From Antarcticirhabdus aurantiaca (lineage in GTDB: Bacteria > Pseudomonadota > Alphaproteobacteria > Rhizobiales > Rhizobiaceae), in assembly GCF_009765365.1 (NCBI RefSeq), contig NZ_VTOM01000009.1:124001-188000 (forward strand): a stretch of DNA of 64,000 nt. Direction: 5' to 3'. The position numbers were made by a program, and so were the translations under genes. The number at the start of each line of letters is the position of its first letter. Positions within the stretch are counted from its first letter, which is position 1. The notes under the pieces are model-generated. The model was not told where the DNA came from and did not search any database. It worked only from the letters and a program-made list of their open reading frames with translations. Shown here one piece after another: positions 40,891 through 50,270 of the stretch.

Positions 40891-41826
40891 ATGAGACCCA
40901 AGATCTTCATCGACGGCGAGCACGGCACGACCGGCCTCCAGATCCGCAACCGGCTGGCGGGGCGAGACGACATCGAGGTCATCTCGATCCCGACCGAGCG
41001 GCGCAAGGAGCGCGAGGCGCGGCAGGAGTACCTGCAGGCCGCCGACGTCGCGATCCTCTGCCTCCCCGACGACGCGGCCAGAGAGAGCGTCCAGCTCATC
41101 GGCGATGCCGGCACGCGCGTCATCGACGCCTCGACCGCGCACCGCACGGCCGAAGGCTGGACCTACGGCTTCCCGGAGATCGACGCCGGGCAGTTCGCGG
41201 CGGTGTCGAACGCGCAGTTCGTCGCCAATCCCGGCTGCTGGCCGCAGGGCCCGATCGCGCTCCTGCGCCCGCTGATCCGCGCCGGTCTCCTGCCCGCCGA
41301 CTATCCCGTCACCTTCAACGGCATCTCCGGCTATTCCGGCGGCGGGCGGCAGATGATCGAGGAGTACGAGGCGAAGGGCGACGATGCGCCGGAATTCCTC
41401 CCCTATGCGCTCGGCCTGAAGCACAAGCACATTCCGGAGCTGAAGACCTATGCGGGCCTTTCCCGCGACCCGTTGATGCAGCCGGCCGTCGGCAATTTCG
41501 CGCAGGGCATGGTGACGGTGGTGCCGCTCCAGCTCGGCACGCTGGCCCGGGTGCCGAAGGGCGCGGAGCTCCACGCGGCGATCGCCGACCACTTCGCCGG
41601 CCTGCCCGGCGGCGTCGTGTCCGTCGCGCCCTTTGAAGCGACGGACCGCGTGGCCTCGCTCGATCCGGAGAGCCACCGCGACACGGACGGCATGACGCTG
41701 CATGTCTTCGCCAACGACAACCGGGCGCAGGCCCTTCTTGTCGCGGTCTACGACAATCTGGGCAAGGGCGCCTCGGGCGCGGCCGTGCAGAACCTCGACC
41801 TGATGATCGGGGCGGAGCGCCGCTGA
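40891..41826 (+). CDS. argC: N-acetyl-gamma-glutamyl-phosphate reductase (type 2)
   Basis: 311-residue ArgC of the shorter type-2 class: IFIDGEHGTTGLQIRNRLAG at the start and catalytic Cys in ANPGCWPQGP (near 115). It makes N-acetylglutamate semialdehyde in arginine synthesis using NADPH. It ends 20 bp before the convergent heme A synthase gene. In many related genomes it sits after rpsI, as here. Confidence 0.94.
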   Translation: MRPKIFIDGEHGTTGLQIRNRLAGRDDIEVISIPTERRKEREARQEYLQAADVAILCLPDDAARESVQLIGDAGTRVIDASTAHRTAEGWTYGFPEIDAGQFAAVSNAQFVANPGCWPQGPIALLRPLIRAGLLPADYPVTFNGISGYSGGGRQMIEEYEAKGDDAPEFLPYALGLKHKHIPELKTYAGLSRDPLMQPAVGNFAQGMVTVVPLQLGTLARVPKGAELHAAIADHFAGLPGGVVSVAPFEATDRVASLDPESHRDTDGMTLHVFANDNRAQALLVAVYDNLGKGASGAAVQNLDLMIGAERR

Positions 41827-41845
41827 AGACGGCGCTCCGGGCAGC

Positions 41846-42952
41846 TCAGCCGAGGATGGAGGCGGGCGTGCGCCCGCTTTCGGAATACTCGCCCTTCATC
41901 GAACGGGCGTGGGCGACGGCATAGATCAGGACCACGACCGCGCCCGCCTGGTGGGCGATGCCCCAGCCGATCGGCACGACGAGCAGCAGCGTGGTGATGC
42001 CGATCGCGGCCTGGACGAGAACGAGGCCGACGAGGATCGCCGAGCGCCGCGCATGGCTCGTCTCCGGCGCCTGGACATAGGCGGCGATGCAGTGGATCAC
42101 TGTCGCGGCGAGCAGGACATAGGCGCCGAGGCGATGCAGGAACTGCGCCGTCATGTAGTTCTCGAACGGGTTCAGCCACCAGGGCTGCATGGACCACAGC
42201 CCGTTCGGGACGAGCTGCCCCTCCATCAGCGGCCACGTGTTGTAGATGAGGCCCGCATTCAGCCCCGCGACGATGCCGCCGAGATAGATCTGCAGGAAGC
42301 ACAGCGCGACGAGAACCAGCGAGGCCGCGATCGAGCCGCGCGAGGGCGGCGCTTCGAGCGGCTGCGGGGTAAGCCCGCGCGCCACCCAGACGATCGAGCT
42401 CAGGATCAGGCAGGCGACGATCAGGTGCACCGCGAGGCGGTACTGGCTGACGTCGGTGCGCTCGACGAGCCCGCTCGCCACCATCCACCAGCCGATGCCG
42501 CCCTGGAGGGCGCCGAGCGCGAGGATGCCGAGAAGCCGCGGCTTGAGAAACGACTCGAGCCGCCCCGTCAGCCAGAAGAAGGCGAGCGGCAGCGCGAAGG
42601 CGACCCCGACGGCGCGGGCTAGGAAGCGGTGCGCCCATTCCCACCAGAAGATGGTCTGGAACTCCGACAGGCTCATCCCGCGATTGATCTGCTGATATTG
42701 CGGGATCTGGCGGTAGAGGTCGAACTCCTCCTGCCACTCGGCGGCCGAGAGCGGCGGGATGACGCCGTGGATCGGCTTCCATTCGGTGATCGACAGGCCG
42801 GATTCCGTGAGGCGCGTCGCGCCGCCGACGACGACCAGGGCCACCACCATCAGCGCGACGAACCAGAGCCAGAGGCGGACGGCGAAGCGATTGATTTCGC
42901 GCGGGCTCGCTCGGCGCGGAGCGACATCGGCTGAATAATACATGATGCTCAT
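41846..42952 (-). CDS. ctaA: Heme A synthase (CtaA/COX15)
   Basis: 368-residue inner-membrane enzyme with eight hydrophobic segments, oxidising the C8 methyl of heme O to make heme A for cytochrome oxidase. GGATRLTESGLSITEWKPI (first-loop motif), EWAHRFLAR, NTWPLMEGQ, QFLHRLGAY and IAHQAGAV supply the conserved histidines. It is the COX15-like alphaproteobacterial type. Two ATG codons (42952, 42943) could start it; the first is used. Confidence 0.95.
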   Translation of the reverse strand: MSIMYYSADVAPRRASPREINRFAVRLWLWFVALMVVALVVVGGATRLTESGLSITEWKPIHGVIPPLSAAEWQEEFDLYRQIPQYQQINRGMSLSEFQTIFWWEWAHRFLARAVGVAFALPLAFFWLTGRLESFLKPRLLGILALGALQGGIGWWMVASGLVERTDVSQYRLAVHLIVACLILSSIVWVARGLTPQPLEAPPSRGSIAASLVLVALCFLQIYLGGIVAGLNAGLIYNTWPLMEGQLVPNGLWSMQPWWLNPFENYMTAQFLHRLGAYVLLAATVIHCIAAYVQAPETSHARRSAILVGLVLVQAAIGITTLLLVVPIGWGIAHQAGAVVVLIYAVAHARSMKGEYSESGRTPASILG

Positions 42953-43112
42953 CGACGGCCTTCTCCAGACCGGTTCCTAGAACCCGAATTCGGCACGTCG
43001 ATCAAGGACCGTGGTGCCGCAGGCGCGGCATGGCGTCCGCGCGTCTGGCGCCCCGGTGCGGCAATCGCCATAAGACAAGGCGACGATTCTCGAGACAAGG
43101 AGGGCGGGCTTC

Positions 43113-43364
43113 ATGCCGACGCGCCTCAAGAAGCTGATCGGGACGGTGATCCTGATCGTCCTGGTGCTGTTCTACGCCCTGGTGGCGATGGCCGTGGCGA
43201 CCGCGACCCTCGCGGAAGCGAGCGGCTGGGTCCATCTCCTTTACTTCCTCGTCACCGGCCTCCTCTGGGTGGTGCCGGCGATGTTCCTCATCAAGTGGAT
43301 GGAGACCCCGAGCCGCGCCGAGGCCGAAGCGCGCGCCCGGACCGAGCGCCAGCGCCGGGTCTGA
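43113..43364 (+). CDS. DUF2842 membrane protein
   Basis: 83-residue protein with two membrane segments (about 8-31 and 42-62) and the family-like stretches RLKKLIGTVILIVLVLFYA and LLWVVPAMFLIKWME. The DUF2842 family is restricted to alphaproteobacteria and is often found near heme A synthase. Function is unknown. AAGGAGGG precedes the ATG. The convergent gene stop abuts its own. Confidence 0.85.
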   Translation: MPTRLKKLIGTVILIVLVLFYALVAMAVATATLAEASGWVHLLYFLVTGLLWVVPAMFLIKWMETPSRAEAEARARTERQRRV

Positions 43365-45401
43365 TCAGGCCTGGACCGGAGGATCGAGCCACAGGACGAT
43401 CGCGTCGCCGGCGCCCGCATCCGCCAAGCGGTCGGTGAGATCGGCGACGAGCAGGCTGTCATCGAGCTGGGCCGCGACGATCAGGGCGGCGTCCTCGTGC
43501 ATCAGCGTGCCGAGGATGCGGGGGCCCGGCTCGTCGAGATGAAGCACGACGCAGCCGTACGACGCCTCCAGCGCCTGCATCAGCGTGACGAGTTTCGAAG
43601 GCGCGGCCTGCAGCAGGCGAACGTCAAAGGTCTCGCCCGCGGACACGAAGTGGGCGGAACTCGCCGTGTCCGGATGGATGAGGTCGGCGATTTCGCATCG
43701 GCCTTCCACGTAATCGGTCAAGCCCGGCGAGGGATGCGGGCGGCCCATCAGCGTTGCGGCCCCGCTCTCCTCGGTCAGGTCGACGAGAACGGCCGATCCG
43801 TCGCGCTCGGCGAGATGCCGAACAAGCGCGACCGCCGCTTCCGCGCCGTCCTCGGGGCTGGTGCCGAAGACGAGGAGCCGCGTCATCCGGCTCGCGACGA
43901 CCGCTTCGGCCAGCTCCTCGACGCGCGGAGAAGCGGACGAAGGCGCTCGGGTCGAGGCCGGGGGCGCGACCTCGGCCTCTTCGGTCGGCACGTCGTCGGT
44001 CGCGATCGGGTCGGAAAGCGCGGAGGCGTCATCCCAGAGCTTCGGGTCTGCGCGTCGTCGCCGAAACAGGAAGGGCAGGAGGCCCCCGAAGAAGCCCGCC
44101 AGCCCGAAGCCCGCGGTCGAGATCAGGATCGGACGCTCCTCCGGCTCCTCGGGCCGCGCGGCCTCCGTGAACATCAGGCGCGGCCTGTCGCCGGCAATCG
44201 GCGCTTCGGGCGCAACGACTTGTGGCGCAGCGGCGGGAACCGAAGCCGTTCGGCTCGCCTCCCAGCGCCCAAGCGCGTCGTCGAGCGCGGAGCGAGCCTC
44301 CCCGACGGCCGTATCGAGCGCAGCCCGACGCTCGGCCTGCGGATCGGGCACGGGCGCGGGCGCGCTCGCCGCAGAAAGGCTCGAAGCCTCGCGGCGCTCG
44401 CGCGCATCCAGTTCGGCGAGGGCCTGACGTCCGCGCGACAGTTCGGCCGAGAGGATGCGCTCGGCCCGGTCGAGCGCCGCGCCGAGCGCGGCTTGCGCTT
44501 CGGCTGCGTCCTCGCGCCCTCGCCTGAGACGCGGATGGTTGTCGCCGTAGGTCTCGGCCAGCGCCTCTGCCTCGGCGCGCACCGCGTTTCGCCGAGACAC
44601 CGCGGCGCGCAGATCGGCGGGTAGAACACCGGGATCGACGGGGCGCCCGCTGCGGACCCTTGCGATGGCGGATTGCCGCGCTTCCAGCGCGCCGAGAGCG
44701 CGGCGAGCCTGCGCGCGGGCGCTGCGCGTCGCTTCCAGTCTTTCGACCGCTGCGGCCGAGGCGCCTGGTGCTTGTGCCACGGCGGGTGTCGGAGGCGCTC
44801 CCAAGGCTACGAGATCGGCTTCGGCCTTCGCGAGATCGGCGCGGCGGGCCAGCACTTCTGCCTCGAGGGCGGCGCGCTCGGGCTCGACCGGGTCGGGCTC
44901 GGACATCGGCGGCGGCCGCTGAATGGACTGGGTGAGGGCCGGCTCGGTCCGCGCGACGAAGCTCGCGGCGACCGCGTTCACGACGGCTTCCGCGACTGCC
45001 GGGTCGCGGTGACGGAAGGACACGGCAACGATCGGCGCGCCCGCCTCCGCCTCCAGGCTCAGGCCGCGGGCCAGCCGCTCGACGTCGGTCGACCGATCGG
45101 CCTCGTCGTCCCCCGCGAGAACGGTCGAGACCCGGGGCGGCAGGGACGCCGCCGCCGCGGCGAGCGACTCGCCCGTTTCGAGGTCCGAGAGGACCGACTC
45201 GACGCTGGCTGCATTCTCGGCGGCGGGCGGCACGACGACGAAGCTCGTGGCACGATAGGTCGGGACGACGTAGCGTGCCCAGCCGTAGCCGGTGCCGGCG
45301 AAGATCGCCGTCGAGGCCAGGAGCAACGCCCAACGCGCGGCACGGCCGCGCGCCGGCCGGCGCGGGCTCCGAGCCCTTCCGGGTCGCCCCTTTACAACCA
45401 T
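43365..45401 (-). CDS. Wzc/ExoP-like polysaccharide co-polymerase with degenerate kinase domain
   Basis: 678 residues. A membrane segment near the N-terminus (WALLLASTAIFAGTGYGWAR), a Wzz-like first part (YRATSFVVVPP), long Ala/Arg-rich coiled coils with the YGDNHPRLRRGR stretch typical of Wzz/Wzc helices, a second membrane segment (ILISTAGFGLAGFFGGLLPF) and a C-terminal BY-kinase-like domain. The P-loop reads GTSPEDGAEAAVAL without the Lys-Ser/Thr, so ATP binding and tyrosine kinase activity are probably lost. It likely still sets polysaccharide chain length. The start at 45401 follows GAGGAG. It is divergent from the export protein gene. Confidence 0.78.
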   Translation of the reverse strand: MVVKGRPGRARSPRRPARGRAARWALLLASTAIFAGTGYGWARYVVPTYRATSFVVVPPAAENAASVESVLSDLETGESLAAAAASLPPRVSTVLAGDDEADRSTDVERLARGLSLEAEAGAPIVAVSFRHRDPAVAEAVVNAVAASFVARTEPALTQSIQRPPPMSEPDPVEPERAALEAEVLARRADLAKAEADLVALGAPPTPAVAQAPGASAAAVERLEATRSARAQARRALGALEARQSAIARVRSGRPVDPGVLPADLRAAVSRRNAVRAEAEALAETYGDNHPRLRRGREDAAEAQAALGAALDRAERILSAELSRGRQALAELDARERREASSLSAASAPAPVPDPQAERRAALDTAVGEARSALDDALGRWEASRTASVPAAAPQVVAPEAPIAGDRPRLMFTEAARPEEPEERPILISTAGFGLAGFFGGLLPFLFRRRRADPKLWDDASALSDPIATDDVPTEEAEVAPPASTRAPSSASPRVEELAEAVVASRMTRLLVFGTSPEDGAEAAVALVRHLAERDGSAVLVDLTEESGAATLMGRPHPSPGLTDYVEGRCEIADLIHPDTASSAHFVSAGETFDVRLLQAAPSKLVTLMQALEASYGCVVLHLDEPGPRILGTLMHEDAALIVAAQLDDSLLVADLTDRLADAGAGDAIVLWLDPPVQA

Positions 45402-45528
45402 TGATCGTTCGTCTCCTCGCCCGTTCCGCGGCGCAGCGTATCGGCACGCGCACCGAGACGTCCTTCCGGCCCGCAAAAGGTGGCGGGAGGACGGCACTCG
45501 GGCAAGCGAAAGCCGCGGTAGAGCACGT

Positions 45529-45544
45529 TTAACCCTAGGTTAAC
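45529..45544. promoter_or_regulatory. CtrA-type binding site between divergent EPS genes
   Basis: TTAA-CCCTAGG-TTAAC matches the full CtrA consensus TTAA-N7-TTAAC of alphaproteobacteria. It lies 128 bp before the Wzc-like gene and 48 bp before the export gene, in an AT-rich patch of the 190-bp divergent promoter region; TTAACCCTA is repeated twice at an 11-base period. Binding is not shown; the site is a sequence match. Confidence 0.55.
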
Positions 45545-45591
45545 CCTAATTGAATACAGACGGGTGATAAACACATCGAAGGACGGAACCC

Positions 45592-46143
45592 ATGCGGATC
45601 GTCGCGGCCTTCGCGATCTTCTCGATGCTGGCCGGCTGTTCCAGCTACAAGCCGGTCGGGCCCGTGTTCAACGAGGCCCTGAACGCGCCCTACCGGCTCG
45701 ATTCGGGAGACCGCGTCCGCATCACCGTCTTCGAGCAGGAAAGCCTGACGAACAGTTACGCCGTCGACAAGGCGGGCTACGTGTCGGTTCCCCTGATCGG
45801 GTCGGTCCCGGCCCGCGGACGCACCACCAAGCAGCTGGAGTCCGACATCGCGCAGCGGCTTCGCGACGGCTTCCTGCGCGATCCCGACGTCGCCGCCGAA
45901 GTCGACACCTATCGGCCCTTCTTCATCATGGGCGAGGTCAACACCGGGGGCCAGTACACCTACGTTCCCGGCATGACCGCGCAGAACGCGGTCGCGATCG
46001 CCGGCGGCTATAGCCCGCGGGCCGAGCAGGAAAGCGTCGACATCACCCGGCGCGTCGGTGGCCGGGTTCTCACGGGCCGGGTGCTCGCCTCGGACCCGAT
46101 CCTGCCGGGCGATACGATCTACGTTCGGGAAAGCTTCTTTTAA
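45592..46143 (+). CDS. Polysaccharide export outer-membrane lipoprotein (Wza/GumB-like)
   Basis: 183-residue export protein with a lipoprotein signal (MLAGCSS, lipid Cys16). A Poly_export domain (YRLDSGDRVRITVFEQESL, KAGYVSVPLIGSV) is followed by one SLBB-like part (FIMGEVNTGGQYTYVPGMTA). It is short compared with Wza (about 380) and like the small rhizobial and Xanthomonas GumB-type proteins. It forms the outer-membrane exit for exopolysaccharide, partnering with the Wzc-like protein encoded divergently. Confidence 0.88.
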   Translation: MRIVAAFAIFSMLAGCSSYKPVGPVFNEALNAPYRLDSGDRVRITVFEQESLTNSYAVDKAGYVSVPLIGSVPARGRTTKQLESDIAQRLRDGFLRDPDVAAEVDTYRPFFIMGEVNTGGQYTYVPGMTAQNAVAIAGGYSPRAEQESVDITRRVGGRVLTGRVLASDPILPGDTIYVRESFF

Positions 46144-46286
46144 GCCTGTTTCCGATCGTTAGCGCCCCAATGAGGCTTTCCTAACGCTGCCATCGTAATT
46201 CACGCCGAGGGACCTGCCACGGCGAAGACATCGAGCCGTCGCCGACCGTGCGGGCACCTTGCCAGCAGGACGACGAGCGAGAAGCC

Positions 46287-47840
46287 ATGCGAAAGCCGTC
46301 ATCGGATCAGGATCTGCCGACCAACCTCGTCGCGGCCTTCCCGGCAGCAGGCGTCAAGGACAGCTCATCCTCGGCCGCGCCGGGCGCCCTCAACGAATTG
46401 GCCGCCGTCGCGGCGCGGCAGTTCCAGACGAGCTTCCTGACGGCTCGCCTCCTCGGCGGCATCTGGCGCGGGAGCGAATTCGCGATCCTGGTGACGCTCG
46501 GTCTCGGCCTTTATGCCGGGATCGTCGGGATGCACTACAGCCTCGCCCTGCACTACGGACTGCTGACGCTGCTCGGCGCGAGCGCTCTGGTGCTGGTTCT
46601 CGGCTTTCTCGACGGCTACCAGGTCGCGATGCTGCGCTCGACCGGGCGTCAGCTGATGCGGCTCGCGACCGCCTGGGGCGGGGTGCTCGCCCTCATGACG
46701 CTCTGCATCTTCTTCTTGAAGCAGCAGGACACCTTCTCGCGCATCTGGCTCGGCTCCTGGTTCGTGTCCGGCTTCGTCGCCCTCGCGGCCGCCCGCATCG
46801 TCCTCGCCTTCCGTATCCGCCGCTGGGCGCGAAACGGCGTCATGGAGCGCCGCGCCGTGATCGTCGGCGGGGGCACGAACGCCGAAACGCTGATCCGATC
46901 GCTCGAATCGCAGCCCGAGAGCGACATCCGGATCTGCGGCATCTTCGACGATCGCAACGACCGGCGCTCGCCGCCGATCGTCGCCGGCTATCCCAAGCTC
47001 GGCACGATCAAGGAACTCGTCGAGTTCGCGCGCGTCGCCAAGATCGACATGCTGATCGTCACCTTGCCCCTGTCGGCCGAGCGGCGGCTGCTCGAACTCC
47101 TGAAGGACCTTTGGGTGCTGCCGCTCGACATCCGCCTGTCGGCGCATTCGTCGCACATGCGGTTTCGCCCGCGCTCCTACTCCTTCATCGGCTCGGTGCC
47201 CTTCCTCGACGTCCTGGACAAGCCGCTGGCGGACTGGGACTGGGTGGCCAAGCGGGTGCTCGACGTGACGATCGCGTCGCTGGCGCTCATTATCCTGTCG
47301 CCGGTGATGCTGGCGACCGCCCTGGCGGTGAAGCTCGACAGCCCGGGGCCGGTCTTCTTCCGGCAGAAGCGCCACGGCTTCAACAACCAGATCATCGACG
47401 TCTTCAAGTTCCGGTCGCTGCATCACGCGATGTCGGACCCGTTGGCGCGCTCGATCGTCACGAAGGGCGACCGCCGCGTCACGCGCGTCGGCCGCTTCAT
47501 CCGCAAGACTTCGATCGACGAGCTGCCGCAGCTCTTCAACGTCTTGCGCGGCGAGCTGTCGCTGGTCGGCCCCCGCCCCCACGCCGTCCACGCCATGTCG
47601 AGCGGCAACGAGGCCTTCGTCGAGATCGTCGAAGGCTATTTCGGCCGCCACAAGGTCAAGCCCGGCATCACGGGCTACGCGCAGATCAAGGGCTGGCGCG
47701 GCGAGATCGACGAGCCGGTGAAGCTCAAGCAGCGCTTCGACCACGATCTCTTCTATATCGAGAACTGGTCGATCCTCTTCGACCTCTACATCCTGGCCAT
47801 GACCCCGATCAGCCTCCTGCGCTCGCAGAATGCCTATTGA
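46287..47840 (+). CDS. Undecaprenyl-phosphate glucose phosphotransferase
   Basis: 517-residue polyprenyl-phosphate hexose-1-phosphate transferase that starts exopolysaccharide repeat-unit assembly. Four to five N-terminal membrane segments, a Rossmann-like middle (AVIVGGGTNAETLIRSLES) and a C-terminal bacterial sugar transferase domain with KLDSPGPVFFRQKRHGFNN, FKFRSL, SIDELPQLFNVLRGELSLVG and GITGYAQIKGWRGE. Whether the sugar is glucose or galactose cannot be read. ATG 46287 is preferred over GTG 46248 because a purine-rich GAGAAG precedes it. Confidence 0.87.
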   Translation: MRKPSSDQDLPTNLVAAFPAAGVKDSSSSAAPGALNELAAVAARQFQTSFLTARLLGGIWRGSEFAILVTLGLGLYAGIVGMHYSLALHYGLLTLLGASALVLVLGFLDGYQVAMLRSTGRQLMRLATAWGGVLALMTLCIFFLKQQDTFSRIWLGSWFVSGFVALAAARIVLAFRIRRWARNGVMERRAVIVGGGTNAETLIRSLESQPESDIRICGIFDDRNDRRSPPIVAGYPKLGTIKELVEFARVAKIDMLIVTLPLSAERRLLELLKDLWVLPLDIRLSAHSSHMRFRPRSYSFIGSVPFLDVLDKPLADWDWVAKRVLDVTIASLALIILSPVMLATALAVKLDSPGPVFFRQKRHGFNNQIIDVFKFRSLHHAMSDPLARSIVTKGDRRVTRVGRFIRKTSIDELPQLFNVLRGELSLVGPRPHAVHAMSSGNEAFVEIVEGYFGRHKVKPGITGYAQIKGWRGEIDEPVKLKQRFDHDLFYIENWSILFDLYILAMTPISLLRSQNAY

Positions 47841-49106
47841 TCAGGTGACGGCACGCCGCGCCTGGAAGCGCTCGGCCTCGTAGGCGCGGCTTTCCAGGAC
47901 GTCGCGCAGCACCTCCACCGCGTCGGCGACGTCGACGAAGCGCGTGTAGAGCGGCGTGAAGCCGAAGCGCAGGATGTCGGGCGCCCGGAAGTCGCCGACG
48001 ACGCCGCGCTCGATCAGCGCCTGCATGACGGCATAGGCCGCCTCGTGCGTGAAGGAGACTTGGCTGCCGCGGCGATGGGCCTCGCGCGGCGAGGCGAGCG
48101 TCAGGCCGAGGCCGGCGCAACGCGCCTCGACGCCCTCGATGAAGGCCTCGCACAGCGCCACCGACTTCTCTCTTAGGCGCGCCATCTCGACGTCGTCCCA
48201 GACGTCGAGGGCCGCGTCCAGCGCGCTCATGCCGATCACCGAGGGCGTGCCGGTGAGGAAGCGCCGCACGCCCTCGGCCGGCGCGTAGCCGACGTCGAAG
48301 CGGAAGGGTGCGGCGTGGCCGAACCAGCCGGACAGAGGCTGAGCGGCGCGCGCCCAGTGGCGCGGCGAGACGTACAGGAAGGCCGGAGCGCCTGGACCGC
48401 CGTTGAGGTACTTGTAGCCGCAGCCGACGGCGAAGTCGGCCCGAGCGTCCGCGAGGTCGACCGGCACCGCGCCGGCGGAATGGGCGAGATCCCAGACCGT
48501 CAGGATGCCGCGCTCCTGCGCCGCCTTGGTCAGCGCGGCCATGTCGTGCATCCGGCCGGTGCGATAGTTGACGTGGGTGAGCATGAGGACGGCGACGTCC
48601 CCGTCCAGCATCGCCTCGATATGCTCGGGATCCTGGGCGAGACGCAGCTCGTGCCCCTGCCCGGCAAGCGCCGCGAGGCCCTCCACCATGTAGAGGTCGG
48701 TCGGGAAGTTCGACGCCTCCGAGACGACGCCCCGGCGTCCGGGAGCGAGCGCGAGGGCCGCGGCGAGGACCTTGAAGAGGTTCACCGAGGTCGAGTCGGT
48801 CGCGACGAGCGAACCGTCCTCGGCGCCGACGAGCCGACCGATCTTCGCCCCGACGCGGGCCGGGAGGTCCACCCAGCCGGCCTCGTTCCAGGAGCCGATC
48901 AGGCCCCGACCCCATTCCCGGGACACGGTGGCGGCGACGCGGTCTTTCGCCGCACGCGGCAGCGCGCCGAGTGAATTGCCGTCGAGATAGACCACGCCGT
49001 CCGGCAGTTCGAAGCGCTCGCGAAGGTGCCGCAGCGGATCGGCCGCGTCGCGCGCCAGGGCCTCGTCACGGCTGCGCGAGCGGGGTTCCAGGTGATCCAT
49101 CGGCAT
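47841..49106 (-). CDS. kynU: Kynureninase
   Basis: 421-residue PLP enzyme splitting kynurenine into anthranilate and alanine. YLDGNSLGALPRAA, TDSTSVNLFKVLAAAL, WDLAHSAGAVPVDL and the PLP-lysine region GCGYKYLNGGPGAPAFLYV are complete, and RFGFTPLYTRFVDV is the C-terminal signature. No kynA or kynB is next to it. The start could be 49106 or 49100; GAGGAG fits both. Its stop abuts that of the convergent sugar transferase gene. Confidence 0.92.
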   Translation of the reverse strand: MPMDHLEPRSRSRDEALARDAADPLRHLRERFELPDGVVYLDGNSLGALPRAAKDRVAATVSREWGRGLIGSWNEAGWVDLPARVGAKIGRLVGAEDGSLVATDSTSVNLFKVLAAALALAPGRRGVVSEASNFPTDLYMVEGLAALAGQGHELRLAQDPEHIEAMLDGDVAVLMLTHVNYRTGRMHDMAALTKAAQERGILTVWDLAHSAGAVPVDLADARADFAVGCGYKYLNGGPGAPAFLYVSPRHWARAAQPLSGWFGHAAPFRFDVGYAPAEGVRRFLTGTPSVIGMSALDAALDVWDDVEMARLREKSVALCEAFIEGVEARCAGLGLTLASPREAHRRGSQVSFTHEAAYAVMQALIERGVVGDFRAPDILRFGFTPLYTRFVDVADAVEVLRDVLESRAYEAERFQARRAVT

Positions 49107-49337
49107 TCCTCGTGCTCCTCGGGTCGTCATCCACGTCTGCGCGCGGCACTAGCAGGGTGGCGGCCCCGCTTCCACATGCGCGAAGAATGAACAGGTGATG
49201 AATTCTTCGGCGCTCGCGCTGTCGAAGGTCAAGCCTCGCGCTAGGTTCAGGAGTGCCGGCGAGCCCGGCGCTTCCCCGCGCCTCGTCGGCATTCGCCACG
49301 TTCGGCGAACACTCCACGCCAGCGAAAGCAGAACCGC

Positions 49338-49577
49338 ATGACTGAAACGCCGCAGCCCTTCAATCGTGCCGAGCGCGTGTTCGGCACCCCGATCGAGCGG
49401 GCCGAGAAGGGGTCTGCCATGTCGATGATCCGTGCCGAGGTCGAGGCGCGCAATGCCAAGTCCGAGCGCCTGCGCGCGATGCGCCTCGCGCAGGAAGCCG
49501 CCACGCCGGCCGTTACCGCGACGCCGCGCAAGGGTGCGCGGGCCAAGTCCGCCGAGCCGCAGATCGCCGCCGAGTAG
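49338..49577 (+). CDS. Small hypothetical protein
   Basis: 79 residues, no signal peptide or membrane segment. A short N-terminal PFNRAERVFGTPIERAEKGS part precedes a likely amphipathic helix (MIRAEVEARNAKSERLRAMR) and a basic, Ala-rich tail. Codon use is typical for the window, and proteins of this look occur in Hyphomicrobiales, but no function is known. It is monocistronic, between kynU (divergent) and the esterase (convergent). Confidence 0.6.
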   Translation: MTETPQPFNRAERVFGTPIERAEKGSAMSMIRAEVEARNAKSERLRAMRLAQEAATPAVTATPRKGARAKSAEPQIAAE

Positions 49578-49634
49578 GTTCGGCGTCGATCGTCGGAGGC
49601 CGACGCTCCGGACGGGCGCGTCGGCCTCGTCGTG

Positions 49635-50270
49635 TCAGGACCTCTCCCTCGCCAGCCAGTCGGCCGCGATGGACAGGTCGGCCTGCGAGAGGCCGTGCCC
49701 GACCGGCAGCTGCTCGTGCGTGACGCGGGCGCCGCGCTCGCTCAACTGTCGCGCCAGACGCGCCGCATTCTCCTCCGGCACGATCGGATCGAGCATGCCG
49801 GACAGGATCAGGACGGGCACGCCGTCCAGCGCCGCTTCGGGCGGCGCCTGCAGCGGCACCATGGCCCGGATCAGTACCGCGCCGGCGAGAACCCTCGGGC
49901 GGAGCATCAGCATCGCCGCGGCGATGTTGGCGCCGTTGGAGAAGCCGAGCGCGATCGGGCTCGCTAAGCCGTAGGTCGTTCTCGCGCCGTCCACGAAATC
50001 GGCGAGCTGGTGGGCCCGCGCGATCACGTCCGCCTCGTCGAAGACGCCCTCGGCGAGGCGGCGGAAGAAGCGGGGCATGCCGTTTTCGAGAACCGGGCCG
50101 CGCGGCGACAGGAGCGCTGCGCCCGGCGCCACGCGGGCGCCGAGCGGCAGGAGGTCGCCCTCGTCGCCGCCCGTGCCGTGGAGGAGCAGGATCGGCGGCC
50201 GCGCCGCCGATCCAGGCTCGAAGCGGTGGACGAGCGAGAGCCCGTCCCCGGCGCTAGCCGCCGCGTTCAC
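49635..50270 (-). CDS. Carboxylesterase/phospholipase (MhqD-like)
   Basis: 211-residue alpha/beta hydrolase of the YpfH/phospholipase-carboxylesterase group. LLHGTGGDEGDLLPL carries the oxyanion region, GFSNGANIAAAML the nucleophile Ser, SGMLDPIVP the Asp and PVGHGLS the His. It overlaps the upstream dioxygenase gene by 4 bases (ATGA), so the two are translated together. The same pairing, MhqD with MhqO, in Bacillus handles quinones and hydroquinones. Confidence 0.85.
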   Translation of the reverse strand: MNAAASAGDGLSLVHRFEPGSAARPPILLLHGTGGDEGDLLPLGARVAPGAALLSPRGPVLENGMPRFFRRLAEGVFDEADVIARAHQLADFVDGARTTYGLASPIALGFSNGANIAAAMLMLRPRVLAGAVLIRAMVPLQAPPEAALDGVPVLILSGMLDPIVPEENAARLARQLSERGARVTHEQLPVGHGLSQADLSIAADWLARERS

